In this document: one piece after another, positions 1 to 10,587 of the stretch
Layout of the letters: every line of letters starts with the position of its first letter
How positions within the stretch are numbered: the first letter of the stretch is position 1
Assembly (NCBI GenBank): GCA_014896535.1
Contig: JADBKE010000012.1
Span: 1-64,000 of the forward strand
Reading direction: 5' to 3'
Origin: Candidatus Fermentithermobacillaceae bacterium
GTDB lineage: Bacteria; Bacillota; Sulfobacillia; Fermentithermobacillales; DUSS01
Length of the DNA stretch: 64,000 nt
Position numbers and translations under genes: made by a program
Notes under the pieces: generated by a model
Database searches by the model: none
What the model saw: only the letters and a program-made list of their open reading frames with translations
What the model was told of the DNA's origin: nothing

Positions 1-1631
1 AGCCGTCCTGCGGGCACGGCAGGTGTCAGGCAGAGAAGGTGACCACGGAAGCAGCTTCGTCGAGGTCGCCGTCCCCGAGATTCGGAAGCCTCTCGAAAAA
101 GATAGCGGAGATACTCGAACGGTATGAGCCCGTTCTCCTTGGCCGTCTCCACGATACTGTATACAACCGCGCTGGCCCTGGCTCCCTTAGGGGTGTTGCA
201 GAACAGCCACCCCTTCCGGCCTATCACGAAAGGCTTGATCGAACGCTCGCAGCGGTTGTTGTCGATCTCAAGCCTTCCGTCCCGAAGGAAGTTCTGAAGT
301 TTGTCCCGCTGGCTCCGGCAGTACTTGATGGCCTGCCCCAACACGCTCTGAGGAAGGACTTGGGAGGACTGCTTCTCAAGCCATTCCCAAAACTCGTTGA
401 GCACAGGAACGCTCCTCTCGAGCCGGGCCCTGTATCTTTCCTCCGGAGTCGCTTCTGCCAACTCTCGCTCTATCTCGAAGAGCCTGTTGCAGAAACTCAA
501 CCCCTCAAGCGCGACCGTCGGCGAAGCGCGCTTGTCCGGAGGCAGTACCTTCAGTGCCTCATCGAACTTCCGTCGCGCGTGAGCCCAGCATCCCACAAGG
601 ATGACATCAGGCAACTGGTCGTAACCAGAATAGCCGTCCGTGTGCAGATAACCCTTGAACCCCGAAAGGAACTTCTTCGGGTGTTTTCCCGCACGAGTGG
701 TCTTGTAGTCGAAGAGCACGATGGGCAGACCATCTCTCCCGGTACGGTAACACCACATGTAAGACTGGGTCTCGGCCGGACGACCGTCTTCGTGCAACAC
801 CTGCACCGTGGTCTCGTCCGAATGCAGAATGTCGTGCTTCAGGAGTTCCTGGTGCAGCCTTCCGTAGAGGGGTTCCAGCCACCTCTCCGCCGCGTACACC
901 ACCCAGTTAGCCATGGTCTGCCGGGAAAGCTCAACCCCCAGGCGTGACCACTGCTGCTCCTGACGGTAGAGGGGCAGGCCGTTCACGTACTTATCGTTCA
1001 TGATGTACGCCACTGCGGAAGGAGAAGCCAGGCTTCCTGGGATCACCGGTGACGGTGCCGGCGCTGTTATCACCGGAGTGCTCGTCCCCTCGCGCTCACA
1101 CCTGCGGCAGGAGTAAACGTAGCGCACGTGCTTGACCAGTTTGACCTGCGCCGGGATGACCTTCAGTTCCTGGCGGACCTCGGTGCTCATCTCGTGCAGC
1201 CGGCCGCCGCAGTTGGGGCACACCTGCTCTTCCGGAGGCAGCCGGTATTCGATCGTCTCCACCGGCAGGTCCTTGAGCAGAGCTTCGCGATGTCCCTTTC
1301 GTTTCTTCCGGGTATAAGTGATGGTCTCGACTTCAGGCTCAACGGGTCCAGAGCTGGCTTCCTTTTCCGCCTCGTTGAAGAAGGACAGCTGTTTCTGGCC
1401 GGGGACGCTGCGCTCGCTGGAGGCTCCAAACTGGCGGTGTTTTGCCAGCTTGAATTGCTCCATGAACCAGTTGACCTTGGCCGTCAGTTCGGCGTTCAAC
1501 TTCTCAAGGTGAGCGTTTCTCTGCTCAAGAAGAGTGCACCGCTGCTCGAGGATGGAACTTCGGCGCTCTAAGTCGATACAGTACTGCCTTAGTTGTTCAA
1601 CGTTCAGCGCTGTGATGTCCGTTGTGTTCAT
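1..1631 (-). pseudogene. tnpC: IS66 family transposase TnpC, apparently frameshifted near the C-terminus
   Basis: Manual minus-strand translation from ATG 1631: [30 protein letters not shown]...[14 protein letters not shown]...[16 protein letters not shown]...[26 protein letters not shown]. Frame runs off the window edge; removing one base of A5 at 96-100 restores ...[25 protein letters not shown] with stop at 26-28. Absent from the ORF track because the intact frame has no stop in the window. Confidence 0.85.
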
Positions 1632-1707
1632 GCATTAATGGTTCGGCACACCATATCCCAAATCCTCTAGAACCAGACTCAAAATCAAAGGATTTCTTCT
1701 CTTTTCC

Positions 1708-2064
1708 CTACACGATCGTCCTCGCTTTCACCTCAGGGTGCGCGTTCGGCTGCCTGAGCTCAAGACCATCCAGAAGCCAGCGCAATTGCCGGTAGTCGAC
1801 CGCCATGGTGTCTCCGTCGTTCTTGTCAGGCCACCGGAACTTGCCTCGCTCGAGGCGGCGGTAGTACAACCAGAACCCGTTGTGCTCCCACTTCAGAATC
1901 TTGAGCTTGTTCTTCTGCCTGTTGCAGAAGACGAAGAGGCTCCTGGAGAAAGGGTCGAGGTGAAAACTCTCCTTCACCAGCGCGGCCAGACCGTCGATGG
2001 ACTTCCTGAGGTCGGTGGCGCCGCAGGCGAGGTACACCCTGTCGTACCCGGTCTCACTCAACAT
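1708..2064 (-). CDS. tnpB: IS66 family accessory protein TnpB
   Basis: 118 aa, YLACGATDLRKSIDGLAALVKESFHLDPFSRSLFVFCNRQKNKLKILKWEHNGFWLYYRRLERG is the IS66 Orf2 signature. Confidence 0.96.
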   Translation of the reverse strand: MLSETGYDRVYLACGATDLRKSIDGLAALVKESFHLDPFSRSLFVFCNRQKNKLKILKWEHNGFWLYYRRLERGKFRWPDKNDGDTMAVDYRQLRWLLDGLELRQPNAHPEVKARTIV

Positions 2065-2414
2065 GCGGCTGAGAGCACCCTCACTACCGCCAAAAGCAGT
2101 TCGGGGTCGAAACCGGGTCGGACCTCAACAGCTGCCTTTCCCACCCTCACCACAAGGCAACCGCCCTCAGGTTGTCCTTTGGTTTCCACACCGCTCAGGT
2201 CTACCGGCAGCCACTTAGTTGAGCCCGATTCCTCTTCCGTCCTGAAGCGCCGCAGCCAGTACCACAGCCGGTCTGGCTTTACCCCGCGGGACGCGCACCA
2301 TTCCCTAGCGCTAAGGCCGCTGGCTCTGTACTCCGCTATCCACTGCTGCCACTGCTGGCGCCGTGCCTGCTGTTCAGCCTTGGTCATCGCAGAAAGCCTC
2401 CCCGATTCACGCAA
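2058..2414 (-). CDS. tnpA: IS66 family accessory protein TnpA (HTH)
   Basis: 118 aa with WIAEYRASGLSAREWCASRGVKPDRLWYWLRRFR; overlaps tnpB start. Confidence 0.88.
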   Translation of the reverse strand: MRESGRLSAMTKAEQQARRQQWQQWIAEYRASGLSAREWCASRGVKPDRLWYWLRRFRTEEESGSTKWLPVDLSGVETKGQPEGGCLVVRVGKAAVEVRPGFDPELLLAVVRVLSAAC

Positions 2415-2815
2415 GTTCGGGGAGATTATGCTTCACTCAGCAGCGCAAGGCCAGGTGGGGGCTATTTGACGCTTACGCCACTCGTCGCGAGGGGACCACT
2501 GTTTCGGCGGTGCGAAATCTTGCTCGGAGGCGGGGAAACTTTGGACATCAAAGTCACGCACAGCTAAGGATTCAGCATCCCAGAGATAGCCAGGTGGACT
2601 GGCGTCGACCGCAAGATCACCCGCCATATCTCCAGTGCCAAAACTGCCAATGGCCACCCACCGCACCTCCAGCGGCGCAGGGTATCCGCACTCCTGTACT
2701 CGCCGTCACGCAGGAAGCCTGCCCCGACTCGGTTATTAAGCGTTGACCGCGTACCGCTGAATAATCTACTTTTGTGTTGAGTAAAGCTGAATAAGAAAAC
2801 GCGAGGAGATGTGTC

Positions 2816-3978
2816 GTGAAGAGAGGCCTGACAGGGCACTATGAGATCACGCACGTAGGGGGTGAAACGGTACGGTCTTTTGTGCCGGACCCGCTGCCCC
2901 CTAACCCTCCGCTTGTCCTTGATGGCCCACGCCAGGCTCTGCTGGAGCGGGTCTTCTGGCCTTGGGGCGCCTCGACAGCGTCGCCACGCTGCTGCCCGAC
3001 CCACATCTCTTCCTTTACGCATATGTCCGGAAGGAGGCACTGCTTTCCTCCCAAATCGAGGGCACTCAATCGTCCCTCTCGGATCTCTTACTGTTCGAGC
3101 TGGAAGAAGCACCCGGCGTCCCCATGGACGATGTGGTGGATGTATCCAACTACGTGGCAGCGCTGGAGCACGGTCTTGATCGCCTGAGGGGTGGCTTCCC
3201 CGTTTCGAACCGGCTTATCCGTGAGGTACATGCTAAGCTCCTTTCCCGGGGCCGGGGAAGCGACAAACTACCCGGCGAGTTCCGCCGCTCGCAGAGCTGG
3301 ATTGGCGGTACCCGACCAGGGAACGCCCGGTTCGTTCCACCGCCGCCGCACGCCGTAGACGAGTGCATGAGAGACCTCGAACGATTCATCCACGATGAGC
3401 ACACGCCTTTGCCTGCACTGGTCAAGGCCGCCTTGGCACACGTCCAGTTCGAAACGATTCATCCTTTCCTGGACGGTAACGGACGGGTGGGGCGTCTTTT
3501 AATCACGCTACTTCTGTGCGACGCCGGCGTGCTTACTCAGCCGCTTCTGTACCTCAGCCTTTATTTCAAGCAGCATCGCGCCGAATACTACCGGTTACTC
3601 GATCAGGTGCGCGAGGACGGAGACTGGGAGGCGTGGCTGGACTTTTTCCTGCAGGGCGTGGAAACCACCGCCTCAGCTGCCGTCACAACAGCGCTGCGCT
3701 TGGTAGAACTGTTCCGCACCGACGCCAGTCGCATCCAGGAGAGCGGCCGCGCCGCCGGTTCGGCGCTGCGCGTGCACACCGCCATGCGCCAGCGACCGCT
3801 TGTCACACTAGGGGAGGTATGCCGGCGGACGGGGCTTTCCTTTCCTGCCGCGACGAATGGGATGAATATACTCCTCGGTCTCGGCATAGCCCGTGAGCTC
3901 ACTGGCAAAAGGCGTAATAGAGTCTTCGCCTATGACCAATACGTGAGAATACTTAGCGAGGGAACAGAACCGTTGTGA
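2816..3978 (+). pseudogene. Fic family protein (Fic core plus C-terminal winged helix), split by a frameshift near 2949-2951
   Basis: Frame 2816 gives N-terminus MKRGLTGHYEITHVGGETVRSFVPDPLPP...ALLER; frame 2962 gives GRLDSVATLLPDPHLFLYAYVRKEALLSSQIEGTQSSL...HPFLDGNGRVGRLL (Fic motif). One added G in GGG at 2949-2951 joins them. Confidence 0.85.
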
Positions 3979-4054
3979 GTTCGGACCTGGCTCCGTGCCC
4001 CGGGCATTCTCAAGCACATCGTGCCCGCAGCACCCCACCAAACTAATCCCCGGC

Positions 4055-5446
4055 TCACAGTACCTTCCCTGCTAGACTCACTATCTCCCCGTCTAAAGCT
4101 CCGCTCTCCGCCATCGCTGTGAGGATACTCTGCACCTGTTCGCGGGGAAGGCCGGGTCTGTACGGGCGATCATCGGAAAGAGCGGAAAAAACATCGCAAA
4201 CGGCCACGATTCTAGCCTCGGTACTGAGCGATGACGAATCGAGCCCAAAGGGATAACCCCGCCCGTCCAGACGCTCGTGGTGGAAGGAAGCCCAGTCCCT
4301 GATGCGATCAAAGCCGGGAACCCCGTCAAGAAGGTGGTACGTGAGATACGGGTGACGTTTGACTATGCACGTTTCTTCCTCCGTTAAAGAAGCCTGTTTG
4401 TCAAGGATGCTTTCGGACACACCGAGCTTCCCGAGGTCGTGCAAAAGCCCAGCCACCCGAAGTTCTCTACACGTCAACTCGTCAAGCCCCAGGTGCTTTC
4501 CTAAAATAAATGCGCACTCCCCTACTGACTGGGAATGGCGCCGAGTGTAGGGGCTCCGGCGGTCCACGACCTCGGCGAATACCCGAGAAAGCACCTCAAG
4601 AACTTCGATGACTTCTGGCGCTCGCGCCTCGGTGCCTGATGGAACTGGTAAACACAGCGACCGAGATCCGATCGCCAGACTTCCAGCGACGCACGCTTCA
4701 AGGGCCTTGGCCAAAAAACTCGGTTCCAGATCGAACCAGAAGCTTTCGCTCCTGGCTACGTCGTACAAGACATCGATGAGCGCAGGGTCAAAAGCCCGGC
4801 CGCGTTGGTTCTCGAGGGCCGCAAAAATCTCCTTCTTCTGGTAGTTGAAAGGCTTCGCTGTATCCAGCAGCACGTCCACCCTGTCGGCAAGGTGGAGTAT
4901 CCGGGATTCGATGGGGATTTCATCTTTGCAGGCTCGGGAAGGGTTTCCCCCTTCCCATTTATCGTGGTGATGCAGGATTACGCGCGCGTGGGGGAGGAGA
5001 AGCGCCCGGCCTCCGCCGCGGCTGTCCGGTCCGGCTGTGGTCTCCTCCTCGCCACATGCCCGGACGTTCGGCCCCGCCTCCCCCTTCGTCCCAACGGCGG
5101 GCCGCACGGGGTTCCCGGCCCCTCCCCCGACCAGAATGCGGTAGCCCTCTATCGCGTGTTCATATGGGTTATCCACTTCGAAATTGTGGAGTCTGGCTCT
5201 GTCGCCCCAGGTCCTCACTCCGAGGTCGTGTATGAGGGCAGATTGAGCTGTCAGAGCGATCGTCGCCTGGGAAAGACCAAGGCCGCGGGCCATCTTTGTG
5301 GCAAGGACGGCAACCCTCATGTGATGTGGCATTATACCGCTGTAGCTCAGGTCAAGAGCTTTGCTGACCGAACTCAGAAAAGCCCAAAGAAGCTCGTCCA
5401 AGGCACCCAACCTCCCCGTGTCGCCCTCAGTCCCGTTGCCGCCCAC
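4055..5446 (-). CDS. HD domain protein with C-terminal HD-GYP domain
   Basis: 463 aa; LLHDLGKLGVSESIL...HHERLDGRGYPFGL plus N-terminal HD-like ALIHDLGVRTWGDR. Confidence 0.88.
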   Translation of the reverse strand: MGGNGTEGDTGRLGALDELLWAFLSSVSKALDLSYSGIMPHHMRVAVLATKMARGLGLSQATIALTAQSALIHDLGVRTWGDRARLHNFEVDNPYEHAIEGYRILVGGGAGNPVRPAVGTKGEAGPNVRACGEEETTAGPDSRGGGRALLLPHARVILHHHDKWEGGNPSRACKDEIPIESRILHLADRVDVLLDTAKPFNYQKKEIFAALENQRGRAFDPALIDVLYDVARSESFWFDLEPSFLAKALEACVAGSLAIGSRSLCLPVPSGTEARAPEVIEVLEVLSRVFAEVVDRRSPYTRRHSQSVGECAFILGKHLGLDELTCRELRVAGLLHDLGKLGVSESILDKQASLTEEETCIVKRHPYLTYHLLDGVPGFDRIRDWASFHHERLDGRGYPFGLDSSSLSTEARIVAVCDVFSALSDDRPYRPGLPREQVQSILTAMAESGALDGEIVSLAGKVL

Positions 5447-5496
5447 GCGTCAGGCCGACCGTCGTTCTCCAGCAATGGCCAGTCGCTTGAGCCGCT

Positions 5497-6414
5497 TCAA
5501 AACAAGTTCTCCACACTCAGGTAACGCTCGCCTGTATCGGGGAATATCGTCATCACGCGTTTTCCTTCGCCGAGTTCCCTCGCGATAGATAAGGCGGCAA
5601 GGCAAGCCGCTCCAGAGGAGATACCGGCAAGGATACCTTCCGCCCTCGCCAGCTCACGGGCGGCTTCAAAGGCGTCATCCGATTTAACCTGAACGATCCG
5701 GTCTATCAGCGCGAGATCGAGCACTTTCGGTACAAAGCCGGCACCTATACCCTGTATACGATGGGGACCGGGTTTTCCGCCAGAGAGCACCGGTGATTCG
5801 GCGGGTTCAACGGCAACCACGATTATCCCGGGGATCTCCCTTTTGAGCACCCTGGCAACCCCCGTAATTGTACCTCCTGTACCGACTCCCGCCACGAAAG
5901 CATCGAGATTTCCCTCCGTGGCCTCAAGTATCTCCAGAGCGGTGGTTTTTTCGTGGATCGCGGGGTTTGCGGGGTTTTCAAACTGACAAGGCATGAAGTA
6001 GCCCGGATGCTGCTCTAATATTTCCCGAGCCTTCTCAACTGCTCCACGCATGCCCAGGGAACCGGGGGTCAGAATTATTTCAGCACCGTAAGCTTTCAAC
6101 AGCAGCCTTCGCTCGATGCTCATTGTCTCCGGCATCGTTAACACCAGCCTGTACCCCCTGGCCGCCGCTATCATCGCAAGACCTATACCGGTGTTCCCAG
6201 AGGTAGGCTCCACGATGGTCGAGCCGGGCTTCAAGATGCCCCTCCTCTCGGCATCCTCGATCATAGCCAGTGCTATCCTGTCTTTCACGCTCCCTCCCGG
6301 GTTGAATGACTCAAGCTTTGCCAGTATTTCCGCACGGTTTCCTCCACCAAAGCGCCTGAGTTTGACAACCGGGGTCCTTCCGATGAGCTGGGTGACGTCA
6401 GATGCTATAGTCAC
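5497..6414 (-). CDS. cysK: cysteine synthase (O-acetylserine sulfhydrylase)
   Basis: [15 protein letters not shown]...[24 protein letters not shown]...[20 protein letters not shown]; likely GTG start at 6414 overlapping the cysE stop. Confidence 0.95.
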   Translation of the reverse strand: MTIASDVTQLIGRTPVVKLRRFGGGNRAEILAKLESFNPGGSVKDRIALAMIEDAERRGILKPGSTIVEPTSGNTGIGLAMIAAARGYRLVLTMPETMSIERRLLLKAYGAEIILTPGSLGMRGAVEKAREILEQHPGYFMPCQFENPANPAIHEKTTALEILEATEGNLDAFVAGVGTGGTITGVARVLKREIPGIIVVAVEPAESPVLSGGKPGPHRIQGIGAGFVPKVLDLALIDRIVQVKSDDAFEAARELARAEGILAGISSGAACLAALSIARELGEGKRVMTIFPDTGERYLSVENLF

Positions 6415-7132
6415 TGGCCGTTTCCTCCTCAAGTTTGTCTTTGCTAGCCGGCGCATTGCCGTTGGCCTTGCTTTCGTGATCCACTGCCTCAAGTCGGGCC
6501 CTGAGTTCCCGGACCTCGCCTTCAAGAACCCTGATCCGCAAAGCCAAGAGGTCAAGGGCTTTTCCTACCGGATCGGGAAGCTCGTTGTGTTTCAAATCGA
6601 CCTCATTAACCCTTACACCCTGCCTCGCAACAACCCGCCCAGGCACTCCCACCACCGTTGAATAGGGGGGAACTTCTTTCAACACCACCGCACCCGCACC
6701 GATCTTCGAGTACTTCCCCACCGTAAAGGAACCAAGCACCTTGGCTCCGGCCGCTATTACAGCCCCCTCCTCGATCGTTGGATGTCTCTTGCCTTTTTCC
6801 TTTCCCGTTCCTCCCAACGTCACTCCCTGGTAAATCGTAACGTTATCTCCCACTTCGGCCGTCTCTCCGATAACCACTCCCATCCCGTGATCGATGAAAA
6901 CGCCTTTTCCCATCTTTGCGCCGGGGTGTATCTCTATACCGGTAAGAAAGCGACCGATATGAGAGACCAGCCGCGCCGCCACGTACAACTTGCGCCGGTA
7001 CAGCCAGTGAGCCAGTTTGTGAATTATGAGTGCGTGAACTCCCGGGTAACACAGAAGAACCTCCACCACATTCTTGGCGGCGGGGTCTCGTTCCATGGCA
7101 GCTCTCACGTAAGACTTGATATCCTCGAACAT
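6398..7132 (-). CDS. cysE: serine O-acetyltransferase
   Basis: [47 protein letters not shown]...[56 protein letters not shown] (hexapeptide). Confidence 0.96.
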   Translation of the reverse strand: MFEDIKSYVRAAMERDPAAKNVVEVLLCYPGVHALIIHKLAHWLYRRKLYVAARLVSHIGRFLTGIEIHPGAKMGKGVFIDHGMGVVIGETAEVGDNVTIYQGVTLGGTGKEKGKRHPTIEEGAVIAAGAKVLGSFTVGKYSKIGAGAVVLKEVPPYSTVVGVPGRVVARQGVRVNEVDLKHNELPDPVGKALDLLALRIRVLEGEVRELRARLEAVDHESKANGNAPASKDKLEEETASDYSI

Positions 7133-7164
7133 AAACCCCCTCCCTAAAACAGGGCATAACGAAT

Positions 7165-7541
7165 ACACGCCGCCTCGTGACAGAGACGGCGTGACCGTGG
7201 TCCCACTCTGCTTCGGAAAGGCCACCCGTATTAGATCCGCCGCCCGCACCCACGCAGGCTCTTTATCCCAACGGGTTGCTTCTTTTTTTGACCTTTCCCT
7301 CGTTTGGCACCCTACCGACACCAGGCATACCCGGTGCTCCTCGCCCGAGAAAGTCACAAGAAAGTCATAGGTGCCTGCGCTGTAACGGGCGCAAGCCGTG
7401 AAAGCCTACTCTCGCTAACGTCCAAAGATTTCGGCTCCCATGCTCAGGGGTGCACTTCGGAAAGAACCTGCTCAAGGCCGCTTCCACCCGGTGACGGCCC
7501 CTCTCTGAAAGCCTGGCTCTATCCTACTCTCCCCTTCATCG
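7165..7541 (-). promoter_or_regulatory. T-box riboswitch, predicted tRNA-Cys responsive (UGC specifier), upstream of cysE-cysK
   Basis: Minus strand: GATGAAGGGGAGAGTAGG (stem I start), CAGAGAGGGGCCGTCACCGGGTGGAAGC, specifier region GAAG-TGC-ACCCCTGAGC (TGC at 7454-7452), T-box AGAGTGGGACCACGG (7209-7195), hairpin CGCCGTCTC-TGTCAC-GAGGCGGCG. Confidence 0.88.
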
Positions 7542-7691
7542 CCGGACATATGTTTTCTGGTATTCTACGGGCTAGAATCCGGCAGTGTCAACGTTCTACG
7601 TCGAGCAGGCCATGAGGACCAGTCCCCAGCGGTCCCGTACCCAACAATCCCGTGGCGGTGAACCCCCGGCGCATTTGCAACCCGGACCTTG

Positions 7692-10145
7692 CTACTGAGC
7701 GCTTTTCAGGACGTGTATCCAGTTGCCATCGGGCGACCAGTCCACCGGCGAACCAGGAAGCTCGGGCCAGCCCGTCCGGTCCGCCTGAAACCGTTTAGCG
7801 AGCTCCGCTACGTCGACCAGCGTCGAGCCTGCCAGAAGAAAGCGCCCGTCAGGCGAGGGCAACAAATGCCTTCCGATAAACTCTCCCGGCCACTTGCAGC
7901 TCACGAAACCTACGGACATCCCTCTGTCGAGGTCGATGATGTGAACGTCGTCGGGGGTTCCGGGAAAACTCATCTCCTCCTCGTCGTGCAAGTTCACAAA
8001 CGCCAGGTAAGTGGGGTTTTTGCCGAAAACCGCCAGCGCGTCGTGGGGGCTACGTGACGCGTACTCCGTGCCGGGAACGGCCGACACCTTCCCGCTTTCC
8101 ACATTTACTTGCAGGATACGGGTGGGACCATCCTTCAGCCTGTCTACGAGGAAGATCGTCCCGCCAATTGCTGCGGCGCATTGTGCTCCTTGCGATGACG
8201 GTGTTCCCTGTGTTTCGGGTGCTCGGGGTGTTTCGGGTGCTCCGGGTGTTTCAGGTGTTGCGGGTGTCTTGGATGCTCCGGGCGTTCCGGGTCTTTCGGG
8301 TGTTCCGGGCATTCCGGGTGTTTCTGGCACTCCGGGTGATCGAGGCGTTTCTTGTGTCCCAGCCTCGGTTCCTCCGATGTTTCCAGTGTAGAGGAGCGGG
8401 ATCAGCAAGCGGTAAAAATCACGCCTATCGGTGCCGGTAATCCCGGGCAAGCGCTTGAGCACGTTACCTTCGAGGTCGCAAATGAGAAGGTCCGCTGGTT
8501 CGTACGAGTGGGTGTTCCTCTTACCTTGGATGATGGCTAGAGTCTTACCATCGGGCGACGGGCACAATCCCAACAGTGAGACTCCCGGCCTGTCTTTCCA
8601 CTCGATCCTCGTCACCCTGCCAGAGGGAACTTGGATGATCTCCCATCCGTCCCAGTCCCAGTCCCAGGCGATCACGTGGTGCTCATCGAGCCACCGGGCA
8701 TTCCAGAGAGGTCTTACATCCGACCCCAGGTCGGTCCACTTTCCGGTAGAAGAAGAATAAAGCCACGGGTGGTACTTTTTAGGCCCCTCCGCGTACTGCG
8801 GTTCTGTCGCCTCCAGGCCGAGCAAGTACTCTCGGCCGGGCGAAGGGATTACCGCGCTTATCCCCGGAGGGAGTTCCCCAACGGTTTCCGCTGTCCCGCC
8901 CGGATCTTCCGGACTGACCCGGACTTCCACCACCGGGAGAGCAAAGCGGACCACCATTGGCTCAAGGAACCACAGCGGAAGCCCTTCCCGGTCAAACGAG
9001 CCCGTGACGTTTAAGCGAAAGGTCGCCCCGCCCCAGGGCCGAAGATCCGGGGGCGCGAGCGTGCACTCAAGCTCGGTATCGCTCTTCCAGTTAAAAGAAA
9101 ACGAAGGAACCGGCCCTCCCGTCATCACCGAGAACACCAGGGCGCGCTCCACCGAAGCTCGATCCACCGGTTTCGTGAAGGTCAAAGAGAAACGGTGGGG
9201 AGCCGCTTTAACGCTTCGGATGGTCCGGAATCCCTTCAGCGGCGCCGTCACCGTCTCATCCTCCAGACTTCGGATTGACCAGCTCGAAGGCTTGGCCCGC
9301 GAGACGACGACTTTGAAAACGCCATCCGCCCCCGAAACGTCCTTGAAGAACGGAAGCTTCCTGGAATCAACGGAAACCTGCATTTTAAGGGCAAATCCAG
9401 GCGGCGCCGAGGACGACTTCAGCACCTCGACGGGATCTACAGGATCCCTTCCGGAGATCTCGACTCCCGGCCACTCGACCGTGAAGACTAACCAGCTCTC
9501 CCCGCCGGGCACCAAGCTATCGAGTTGCCGAAAAGCGGTCCGCACCCCTTCCGAAGGTGAGAAAGTGACGGCATCGCGAAAAAGGCTTTCGGTTACGCCG
9601 GGCGATGTCACCGCCGGGATCCTGATTTCGACGGCAACCGAACCGAAACCGGCCCGGACGCTACACCCGTCTTTCGCCGCCAGCGCCAGCGGGTACTGCT
9701 CGGCCGAACCTCCCCCGTCCGCGGAAGACCGGGTTCTTTTCTCAACGATGTTGACCAGGGCATCGTTCTCGCGCGGCTGGGGCCGCCCGAGATAAGCTTT
9801 TCCAAGCACCTTCTCGTTTCGATTCTTGAGCGTCACCTCGTGCAGCGACTCGGCCAAGCGGTCGAGCTTGACGAAAACCATCTGCCCGGCGTAGCCGACA
9901 ATAAACGGTACTCCCGGCCTGACCTCCACTTCGAAAGACCCCTCGGCGGGAGCAGTGCGGAAACGAAAGAAGGCCGTGTGACCCCAACCGACGCTGGCGC
10001 TGGTCAGGGTCTCGGCCTCTTTCTTCGACGGCCACGCCCACAGCAGACCTTCTTTGCCGTCCGGTCCATCGCAGCCGGGAACGCAGACGGTAAGAGCTAT
10101 TAAAACCGCACACAACGCGATGTTGAGAATTCGGGTGGTTTTCAT
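7692..10145 (-). CDS. large secreted lipoprotein with Ig-like and TolB/beta-propeller-like regions; hypothetical
   Basis: 817 aa, signal/lipobox MKTTRILNIALCAVLIALTVCVPGC; propeller-like motifs (LLGLCPSPDGKTLAIIQG, HLLPSPDGRFLLAGS); Pro-rich repeat near the C-terminal third. Confidence 0.7.
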   Translation of the reverse strand: MKTTRILNIALCAVLIALTVCVPGCDGPDGKEGLLWAWPSKKEAETLTSASVGWGHTAFFRFRTAPAEGSFEVEVRPGVPFIVGYAGQMVFVKLDRLAESLHEVTLKNRNEKVLGKAYLGRPQPRENDALVNIVEKRTRSSADGGGSAEQYPLALAAKDGCSVRAGFGSVAVEIRIPAVTSPGVTESLFRDAVTFSPSEGVRTAFRQLDSLVPGGESWLVFTVEWPGVEISGRDPVDPVEVLKSSSAPPGFALKMQVSVDSRKLPFFKDVSGADGVFKVVVSRAKPSSWSIRSLEDETVTAPLKGFRTIRSVKAAPHRFSLTFTKPVDRASVERALVFSVMTGGPVPSFSFNWKSDTELECTLAPPDLRPWGGATFRLNVTGSFDREGLPLWFLEPMVVRFALPVVEVRVSPEDPGGTAETVGELPPGISAVIPSPGREYLLGLEATEPQYAEGPKKYHPWLYSSSTGKWTDLGSDVRPLWNARWLDEHHVIAWDWDWDGWEIIQVPSGRVTRIEWKDRPGVSLLGLCPSPDGKTLAIIQGKRNTHSYEPADLLICDLEGNVLKRLPGITGTDRRDFYRLLIPLLYTGNIGGTEAGTQETPRSPGVPETPGMPGTPERPGTPGASKTPATPETPGAPETPRAPETQGTPSSQGAQCAAAIGGTIFLVDRLKDGPTRILQVNVESGKVSAVPGTEYASRSPHDALAVFGKNPTYLAFVNLHDEEEMSFPGTPDDVHIIDLDRGMSVGFVSCKWPGEFIGRHLLPSPDGRFLLAGSTLVDVAELAKRFQADRTGWPELPGSPVDWSPDGNWIHVLKSAQ

Positions 10146-10587
10146 ATGCCATCTCCCTTTTCAGATGGATAGACGAACCAGGACATCCACGGGTTCCAAA
10201 ATTGGCGCTCGCACTTGTCGGTCGTCCTCGTCGAGGAAGGCCGAGTGCTTCCGCGCCCCCAGGCGGCCCCGCGCGCATACCTTGGTCGCTCGGGGCCAAG
10301 CGTCGTGCGACCATCGGCGCCCCCAAAGTCGGGTGCGCGTCGTCTCGACCGCATCGGAGAACCGCAGGCATCCTCAGGTGACGTTGACCAAGGTTTTTGC
10401 CTGCTGGAGTCCCGACTACGAGATGCATCGAGGACTCGCGCGCGTCCGCAGGAGCTGTGACCGCCGGAAGTTTCTCTTCGTCTTCACGAGTACTACCCTG
10501 TGGTCGGAAGAAGTGATACACTTTTACGACGGGTACCGGTAAATCTGTTGACTCGAACTTCATAAGGAGGGAAGGGAGCAAAGCATT

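Larger units (their letters stand above)
1..2476 (-). mobile_element. IS66-family insertion sequence (partial; continues past left window edge)
   Basis: tnpA-tnpB-tnpC order on the minus strand; outer terminus GTAAGCGTCAAATAGCCCCC (minus strand, ending at about 2476) resembles IS66-type ends. Confidence 0.9.

Noticed and set aside
39-947. 302-aa plus-strand ORF at left edge
   Set aside because: Antisense to the IS66 TnpC reading frame, which has all family motifs; shadow ORF.
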